DNA from: Candidatus Nitrosopolaris rasttigaisensis
GTDB lineage: Archaea; Thermoproteota; Nitrososphaeria; Nitrososphaerales; Nitrososphaeraceae
Direction of reading: 5' to 3'
Length of the DNA stretch: 5,359 nucleotides
NCBI GenBank assembly: GCA_933226995.1
Contig: CAKOFP010000334.1
Location: 1 to 5,359 of the forward strand
The notes under the pieces were generated by a model that saw nothing but the letters and a program-made list of their open reading frames with translations, did not search any database and was not told the origin of the DNA. Below are positions 1 to 4,198 of the stretch, in pieces (position 1 is the first letter of the stretch; each line of letters starts with the position of its first letter). Position numbers and translations under genes: made by a program.

Positions 1-116
1 ATTTTTTCCTGGCAATGCTGAATTGCAAAGTCCTTACCTATAAATCTGTGCGTGTCCAATGCATGAACGAAAACTGCCTGGAGTCTGCTGCATAGTATTC
101 GCAGAATTTCTGGCTG

Positions 117-143
117 CACGGTGTTGCGCCGTGTAACACGGCG
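117..143 (+). other. GC-rich hairpin with alternative pairing
   Basis: CGCCGTG (127-133) and CACGGCG (137-143) are perfect inverted repeats separated by TAA, giving a 7-bp GC-rich stem in an AT-rich surrounding. An upstream CACGG (117-121) can instead pair with CCGTG (129-133), so two mutually exclusive hairpins are possible. What it does is unknown. There is no adjacent T-run, so it is not a bacterial-type terminator in + orientation. Confidence 0.4.
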
Positions 144-174
144 GTTAGTCCTGGCTGCTAATTCCTGGCACTTC

Positions 175-194
175 AAGATTTTATGAAAAATCTT
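175..194. repeat. 8-bp inverted repeat with ATGA loop
   Basis: AAGATTTT (175-182) and AAAATCTT (187-194) are perfect inverted repeats around a 4-nt ATGA loop. They lie 31 nt right of the GC-rich hairpin at 127-143. It could be a DNA dyad (operator) or an RNA hairpin. No flanking gene start fits an operator role clearly. Confidence 0.4.
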
Positions 195-498
195 CGTTAG
201 GGGAGTTCATTAAACGTCAAAACCAATTTAGGAGTTGTAAAATTGAATTACTCGGTGGAACTTGCTACGAAATCAATTGTTGTGCTAATATCGCCCCACT
301 TTTTCCATCTGGCCTAAGACCGTGTGGTAATAGCCATAGACAGCATACTGATAGGACAAATTGGATTCGGAGGATATCAAGAATTGGGTAAGACAGTTTA
401 AGGAGTTGTCGAAAAACGTTGTTTGTACTATTTACTGTTAATTGGTAACATGATATTTTGATTTGAGTTTTTGAATAGGAATATACTCACGTTAAGAA

Positions 499-553
499 GA
501 TCGAATGACCTAACTAGTTTGACGCGGGGTCACTCAATCTATTCAATTCGATC
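499..553. repeat. Nested inverted repeat
   Basis: GATCGAAT (499-506) pairs perfectly with ATTCGATC (546-553). Directly inside it GACC (507-510) pairs with GGTC (528-531), leaving a 17-nt apical loop and a 14-nt one-sided bulge (532-545). The bulge region also contains CTATTCAA (539-546), complementary to TTGAATAG at 471-478, so alternative folds exist. The stem could be chance at this length and no function is assigned. Confidence 0.3.
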
Positions 554-818
554 CCTGAGATAATGATGAGAATCGAACAATATTTACCACAGAATAAAAG
601 TTAGATTTTCCATATAGAGTGTTGCTAAAGGAAATGAAACTGTGTGTCATTAGATACTAAACGCAGCAGATATTGAATCATCTGTCCATCAAATATGATT
701 TATTTTGCGGAAGTTTTTGAACAAACATTTCAAAAATACCCTTTTTCCTGCTTGTCGTAGTGGACCCGTGATAGTACACGGCAGTCGTGGTTAATTCGTA
801 AAGGTCTAAGAATAATGC

Positions 819-825
819 TTTTTTT
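819..825 (+). terminator. T-run, possible archaeal terminator
   Basis: Seven consecutive T between GC and CGGC. Archaeal RNA polymerase can terminate at T-runs without a hairpin. No gene is called upstream, so it would matter only if a small RNA is made from the region to the left. A small CCGTG/CACGG hairpin (766-770/777-781) lies about 40 nt before it. Confidence 0.2.
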
Positions 826-867
826 CGGCTTCAGGAGCCACGAGCTCTTTCAATCTCTTGTCAACTG

Positions 868-904
868 ATTGTTCGTTGAATCTTTAGCTATTGTTGGTTG
901 AATC
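868..904. repeat. Two direct repeats with 22-nt period
   Basis: ATTGTTCGTTGAATC (868-882) recurs as ATTGTTGGTTGAATC (890-904): 14 of 15 bases match, with a start-to-start distance of 22 nt, close to two turns of B-DNA. Both copies are followed by a T-rich tail ending in A. This spacing suits a tandem binding site for a regulator upstream of the thioredoxin gene. TCAAC (861-865) could pair with GTTGA in either copy, so an RNA role is also possible. Function is inference. Confidence 0.5.
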
Positions 905-1082
905 GTTTTATCTGGCTCCTCTCGATTTGCAAGGAATTCAAAACTTGGCAGATATGTCGGTTTTAGCAACAATCAGGAAGACCAAGATCCGTTGTACAAG
1001 CTAATGAAAATCTCGTAGCACAAAACACCTAGTTCGGGGATCTCTTTTTAGACTACGTTTGCATCGTGCTGGTATTGGACCG

Positions 1083-1098
1083 TATTATACGTTTAATA
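1083..1098 (+). promoter_or_regulatory. Candidate TATA element for trxA
   Basis: The AT-rich stretch TATTATACGTTTAATA contains TATA-like cores about 43-58 nt before the GTG at 1141. An archaeal start site about 25 nt downstream would fall near 1110-1122 and leave a short leader. This would place the GTG at 1066 upstream of the transcript and favours 1141 as the start. TTTTTAGA at 1045-1052 is an alternative TATA. Assigned by eye only. Confidence 0.25.
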
Positions 1099-1140
1099 GC
1101 TTCGGGTACCACATTATTGCACTCAAGGGATAACACAAGC

Positions 1141-1587
1141 GTGAAAAATGAGGATAAAGAGCTGGAAGAAATTCTAGCCAGAAAAAGGAGCGAGCTGTTA
1201 AGTGCTAGAAGAGTTAACGAAACCCGAAATCATGTAGTTATCTCTACTCCGGTAGAATTAACAGATTCCAATTTCTCACAAGCAGTTACCCGATATCCTC
1301 TTTTAGTCGTAGACTTCTGGGCTGCCTGGTGCGGTCCGTGTAGACTAGTCTCACCTGTAATAGAACAGCTCGCTAGCGAACATGCAGGAAAAGTCGTATT
1401 TGGAAAAGTAAATGTTGACGAGAACCCGTTAACCGCCGCCACCTTCGGTATACAAAGCATACCTACAATAACTATATTTAGAGATGGTTCAGCAGTAGAC
1501 GGTTTTATAGGAGTCGCTTCAAAATCCCAAATTCAAACAAAACTATCAGCACACATGCAAAGTCAAACAGGCACTAGAGGTCCGTAA
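1141..1587 (+). CDS. trxA: Thioredoxin
   Basis: A cytosolic dithiol-disulfide oxidoreductase of the thioredoxin family, which reduces protein disulfides and is itself recycled by a thioredoxin reductase not seen here. With GTG at 1141 the protein is 148 residues. Residues 1-25 are a charged, probably helical segment containing ELEEI and RKRSELL. The thioredoxin fold follows, with VVDFWAAWCGPC (catalytic cysteines 64 and 67, codons within 1327-1341), the VNVDENP segment, the cis-proline in SIPT (Pro108) and the closing FRDG...G strand-turn. A GTG at 1066 would add 25 residues. I prefer 1141 because the extra part looks unlike the family and a TATA-like stretch lies inside it, but this is not settled. 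It stands alone, 276 nt before atpK on the same strand, and is probably transcribed separately. Confidence in the family is very high; in the start, moderate. Confidence 0.93.
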   Translation: MKNEDKELEEILARKRSELLSARRVNETRNHVVISTPVELTDSNFSQAVTRYPLLVVDFWAAWCGPCRLVSPVIEQLASEHAGKVVFGKVNVDENPLTAATFGIQSIPTITIFRDGSAVDGFIGVASKSQIQTKLSAHMQSQTGTRGP

Positions 1588-1682
1588 GTGAGCTACGACT
1601 AACCTACTCATACAGAATATATCATAAGCTTCACGAAACCGAGGCGTCAAACCATGGTTATTATTTAACTACCTTTCCACCG

Positions 1683-1689
1683 TTTTTTT
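1683..1689 (+). terminator. trxA: T-run terminator candidate after trxA
   Basis: Seven consecutive T, 96 nt past the trxA stop codon and before the atp operon. Its position fits an archaeal intrinsic T-run terminator for trxA. No GC-rich hairpin precedes it, as is usual in archaea. Confidence 0.4.
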
Positions 1690-1817
1690 CTCGCCACAAT
1701 CGTTGCATGGCGCGGCTGAGAACCCAAAATCAACAGGAAGAAAGAAGTTCGGCGCAAGCTGATGTTCAACCAAGAGGCTGGAGGGATCACCACCATACAT
1801 TTTCATACAGAAATAGA

Positions 1818-1836
1818 GAAAAAGTAAATTAATATG
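1818..1836 (+). promoter_or_regulatory. atpK: Candidate BRE/TATA promoter of the atp operon
   Basis: A purine-rich GAAAAAG (1818-1824), like a BRE, directly precedes TAAATTAATAT (1825-1835), a plausible archaeal TATA box. A start site about 25 nt past the TATA centre falls around 1855-1862, just before the ATG at 1864. The operon mRNA would then be leaderless or nearly so, which is common for first genes in many archaea, and it would exclude the ATG at 1834. Assigned by eye. Confidence 0.4.
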
Positions 1837-1863
1837 TCCCTCTCAAATGAAGGCATATTCGAT

Positions 1864-2208
1864 ATGCAAAACAGACGATGGAAACTATCTGCCCTTAGCA
1901 TTGCGGCAGCTTTGGCAATTGGAATTCTCACACTATTTACATCATCTCAAGCTTCGGCCGCTCCATCAATTCCATCTCCTAACGCAGTGCTGACTAAACC
2001 GCTACTTGCTATTGCGGCGGCAATTGCGATAGCTGGAGGATTGATTGGTACTGGCAATGCTCAGCAAGGTATCGGCGCTGCGGGTATGGGTATAATAGCC
2101 GAGAAGCCTGAGAAATTTGGCCAGGTATTATTCTTCTTTGTTATTCCAGAAACACTTTGGATCATTGGCTTTGTGCTTGGGATAATTCTATTGCTCGGTA
2201 TTCTCTAG
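1864..2208 (+). CDS. atpK: A/V-type ATP synthase subunit K (proteolipid, c subunit)
   Basis: Forms the membrane rotor ring that carries ions past the stator and drives rotation. From ATG 1864 the protein is 114 residues. The N-terminus resembles a signal peptide: basic MQNRRWK, a hydrophobic stretch (8-25), then a possible ASA cleavage site after residue 32. A single helical hairpin follows. Helix 1 (about 46-80) has the Gly/Ala-rich packing motif with Gln67 and Gln68. The polar loop EKPEKFG faces the central stalk. Helix 2 (about 87-113) carries the ion-binding Glu96 in VIPETLWIIG. An in-frame ATG at 1834 would add 10 residues. I prefer 1864 because a TATA-like element overlaps the earlier start and the basic residues then sit at the N-terminus. 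It is the first gene of the operon, and atpE follows after 11 nt. Family assignment is secure; the start is moderately so. Confidence 0.93.
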   Translation: MQNRRWKLSALSIAAALAIGILTLFTSSQASAAPSIPSPNAVLTKPLLAIAAAIAIAGGLIGTGNAQQGIGAAGMGIIAEKPEKFGQVLFFFVIPETLWIIGFVLGIILLLGIL

Positions 2209-2219
2209 CAACAGTCGCC

Positions 2220-2777
2220 ATGAGTATCGAGACTTTCATAGAGGAAATAAATAGCAGAAAGAGAAGGGAACTGGAAGCCTTGAACACACGCCTAGCTGAA
2301 GAAAAAACAGCCTTACAAATTAAGAAAGACAATACGATAAAGGACATACACGAGTATTTCTCAAACGAGGCGAAGCTAAAGTCAGAAAGAGAGGCAGCGA
2401 GGATTGTTGAGGCAGCGAGGCTGCAGGCGAAGAAAATTTTATTTGATGCAATTAATGTAAATCTAGATTCTGCATTTGAGGTCATCAAAGAGGGATTAAG
2501 GAGCTATGCAAACAGTACTGAATACAACGTAGCATTACAGAAAATGATACTGACCGCTAAGAAGAACCTGGGGCCTAAAATAAAAGTTAGCTGTCGTGAA
2601 CAGGATCGCTCACCTTTGGCAGATCTAGGTGTACCCGTCATTAAGACAATCCAGACGATAGGTGGAGTGATAGCGGAAAATGAAAATGGCACCAAGGAAC
2701 TTGACTTGACCTTCGAAGAGCTTCTGAGGATACACGAAGATGAAGCAAAAAGTTTAATCATGGAGGATATGTTGTAG
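2220..2777 (+). CDS. atpE: A/V-type ATP synthase subunit E (peripheral stalk)
   Basis: Part of the peripheral stalk that anchors the catalytic head to the membrane stator, normally as a heterodimer with subunit H/G. The 185-residue protein has the family layout. A highly charged, Ala-rich helix (about 5-75) should form the stalk coiled coil and includes the repeat EAARIV-EAARLQ (58-69). A globular C-terminal domain (about 85-185) ends with the conserved strand-turn segment TIGGVIAENENGTKELDLTF that packs on the head. I start at ATG 2220. A longer frame from 2157 would overlap atpK by 52 nt and add residues with no family resemblance. No Shine-Dalgarno is visible, so it is probably translated by coupling to atpK. 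Its last base is shared with the atpC start (TAGTG). Its partner H subunit is not in the window. Confidence 0.93.
   Translation: MSIETFIEEINSRKRRELEALNTRLAEEKTALQIKKDNTIKDIHEYFSNEAKLKSEREAARIVEAARLQAKKILFDAINVNLDSAFEVIKEGLRSYANSTEYNVALQKMILTAKKNLGPKIKVSCREQDRSPLADLGVPVIKTIQTIGGVIAENENGTKELDLTFEELLRIHEDEAKSLIMEDML
2762..2768 (+). promoter_or_regulatory. atpC: Shine-Dalgarno for GTG-started atpC
   Basis: GGAGGAT lies within the last codons of atpE, with 8 nt between it and the GTG at 2777. It is the only strong Shine-Dalgarno seen before any gene of this operon. It fixes the atpC start and may offset the weak GTG codon and the one-base overlap with atpE. Confidence 0.6.
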
Positions 2778-3847
2778 TGCCGACTTCACAATATTCAGCT
2801 TCATTCGGAAGATTACAGGCATTATCCGTAAACTTTCTCTCGCCAGCGCTTATGCAGGATTTACTTAAGGTAAAGGATGTTTTGGAGATGGTAAAAATGT
2901 TGCAAGGAACATGGTACGGCGAAGAGATTGAAAAGGCGGCTTCTCTATATCAACCTCCGGAATTGCTGGAAGTGGCATTAAATCGCCATTTGGTAAAGGT
3001 TAATAAGATTGCCTTAGAAGCATCTCCGTTCAATGGAAAAAATGCAGTCCGCGCATATTTGTTGAAATGGGATATATACAACATAGAGTTGATACTATCA
3101 TCCAAAAGCCTGGGAAGGACAATTACAGAAACAGAACCGTTCCTGGTCTCCAGCCGCAATTTCCCTGCAGGAATCTCGGCGGGTAATATTCCACATGACG
3201 AGATAAAAATTATCTTGTCTCAATCGGGGGTTGAGGCGGCAGTAAATCAGTTGCTCAAATATAGCTATGGAGCAATACTTTTGCAGTATATTGATGCGTA
3301 TCAAAAGACGACTGATCTCGGACCTATGGTCGCCGGTTTACAGGCGTACTACTATCAAACCTTACTCGAATCACTAAGATTCTTTCAGGGTGACGAAGGC
3401 ATTATCAGAGAAATGTTTAGAACCGAGATAGACAAGAGGAATATTCTTAACCTACTGAAGGGAAAAGAAACGAATGCTGAAAAGTCGATTGTCGGCAAAC
3501 ACGTCGTAGGAGGCGGAGGAATCCCGGTGAGCGAACTTATGGAGATGTACGGAGTTAATAACGTGCTAGAATTTGTAAATAGGATAGAGAAATATTTTCC
3601 GTTGGGGCAAGCTGTAGTTCAATACAGGAACACTGGCAGTTTAGTCGACTTCGAGATTGGTCTAGATAAATTTATCAATAACAAATATGTAAATAAACTG
3701 AAGAATATTGCACTCTCTATAGGCTCAATATTCTACTTCATGATCACGGCCGAGCATGAGCGTGAAAATATTAGAAGAATAGCCTATGGAAAAAGATACA
3801 ATATTTCAACTGATCGGATATCCTCCATGATGATGATAAATGAGTGA
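2777..3847 (+). CDS. atpC: A/V-type ATP synthase subunit C (V-type d/AC39 family)
   Basis: A funnel-shaped soluble adaptor that sits on the proteolipid ring and socks the central stalk (D/F) onto it. The 356-residue length and all-helical composition fit the family. Visible marks are an N-terminal helical region without a signal peptide, the internal LLKWDIYNIELIL segment (about 95-107), which matches the family's repeated helical modules, and the C-terminal ENIRRIAYGKRYNIS motif (330-344), the best conserved stretch of these proteins. Translation starts at GTG 2777, overlapping the atpE stop by one base and served by GGAGGAT at 2762-2768. The 3' end overlaps atpF by 8 nt. This subunit occurs only in A/V-type rotary ATPases, so it excludes an F-type enzyme. 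Confidence 0.94.
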   Translation: MPTSQYSASFGRLQALSVNFLSPALMQDLLKVKDVLEMVKMLQGTWYGEEIEKAASLYQPPELLEVALNRHLVKVNKIALEASPFNGKNAVRAYLLKWDIYNIELILSSKSLGRTITETEPFLVSSRNFPAGISAGNIPHDEIKIILSQSGVEAAVNQLLKYSYGAILLQYIDAYQKTTDLGPMVAGLQAYYYQTLLESLRFFQGDEGIIREMFRTEIDKRNILNLLKGKETNAEKSIVGKHVVGGGGIPVSELMEMYGVNNVLEFVNRIEKYFPLGQAVVQYRNTGSLVDFEIGLDKFINNKYVNKLKNIALSIGSIFYFMITAEHERENIRRIAYGKRYNISTDRISSMMMINE

Positions 3848-4190
3848 ACTAATTTCCAGAAAAGGATTGACTCGAAAGATAGCAGTCTTAGGGGAGCGTG
3901 AGCTGGTAATGGGGTATCGGCTGCTTGGTATAGAAGACTCCTTTATCGTCAGCACGGACGCTGTTGAGGTCAATAAAACATTGCAACGATTGATGTCTTC
4001 GAAAGAATTCGCTTTGATTATCGCTAGCAACTCAGTTCGCTACGCCCTTTCCGAAGGCTTTAGAGAAAGTGTTGAAGCATCAATAGAACCTCTCGTGTTA
4101 TTTATGCCTGCCTTCGAAGGAAACATTCAGGAAGAGTCGATATCTTCTTTGGCAAGACGAGTATTAGGAATCAGTATTCAGATGGGTTGA
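3840..4190 (+). CDS. atpF: A/V-type ATP synthase subunit F (central stalk)
   Basis: A small Rossmann-like subunit that binds subunit D in the central rotor shaft and modulates catalysis. The 116-residue protein has the family's start KIAVLGERELVMGYRLLGIED (13-33), the middle hydrophobic strand FALIIAS (57-63), and the C-terminal part with PLVLFMPAF followed by an amphipathic helix that inserts into the head. The start is well fixed: an in-frame TAA (3837-3839) directly precedes ATG 3840. It overlaps the end of atpC by 8 nt in another frame, and no Shine-Dalgarno is visible, so translational coupling is likely. atpA follows after 8 nt. Confidence 0.94.
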   Translation: MSELISRKGLTRKIAVLGERELVMGYRLLGIEDSFIVSTDAVEVNKTLQRLMSSKEFALIIASNSVRYALSEGFRESVEASIEPLVLFMPAFEGNIQEESISSLARRVLGISIQMG

Positions 4191-4198
4191 ATGATGAC

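Larger units (their letters stand above)
1..1140. other. Long region without a convincing gene
   Basis: No open frame here has both usable length and recognisable protein content. Frames are broken by frequent stops, and SD-like AGGAG strings (near 230, 401) lead only into frames of a few to about 24 codons. One minus-strand frame is open from 206 to the left edge but is unrecognised (see findings). The region does hold structure: a GC-rich hairpin at 127-143 inside a possible two-state element (117-143), an AT hairpin at 175-194, a nested inverted repeat at 499-553, a 22-nt-period direct repeat at 868-904, an 8-bp inverted repeat at 833-840/913-920, and T-runs at 2-7 and 819-825. No tRNA, rRNA, RNase P or SRP RNA signature was recognised. 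It could hold unannotated small RNAs, regulatory DNA for trxA, or decayed sequence. Confidence 0.7.
1588..1863. other. Spacer between trxA and atpK
   Basis: Holds a T-run (1683-1689) suited to ending the trxA transcript and a BRE/TATA-like element (1818-1836) suited to starting the atp operon. A second AT-rich TATA-like stretch lies at 1659-1669. One + frame is open from 1578 to 1832 and contains an ATG at 1707 that would give a 41-residue hydrophilic peptide. I do not call it as a gene (see findings). No subunit I or H of the ATPase is encoded here. Confidence 0.6.

Noticed and set aside
309..322. CTGGCCTAAGACC shared with atpA (near 4368-4380), reading SGLRP in one frame
   Set aside because: A 13-bp match is within what a comparison of this size can give by chance, and the flanks show no atpA similarity.
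228..409. AGGAGTTGT repeated at 230-238 and 401-409
   Set aside because: A 9-bp repeat in about 1 kb is expected by chance. The downstream frames are too short to be genes.
547..579. TTCGATCC and the minus-strand TTCGATT as tRNA T-loops
   Set aside because: Neither is flanked by a 5-bp T-stem, and no acceptor or anticodon arm can be placed around them.
695..760. 21-residue ORF MIYFAEVFEQTFQKYPFSCLS
   Set aside because: Too short, no ribosome binding site, no recognisable content.
762..780. GGACCCGTG-TAGT similarity to the start of atpA (SGPVVV), reading SGPVIV
   Set aside because: The match is short with a mismatch and flanked by unrelated sequence. With the 309-322 match it would lie in the wrong order for an atpA remnant.
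1066..1140. Longer trxA start at GTG 1066
   Set aside because: It adds 25 residues unlike the family and spans a TATA-like stretch. Kept as an alternative, not preferred.
2157..2219. Longer atpE start at ATG 2157
   Set aside because: It overlaps atpK by 52 nt and the added residues (MDHWLCAWDN...) are the out-of-frame shadow of the conserved AtpK helix 2. ATG 2220 fits the family's length and start.
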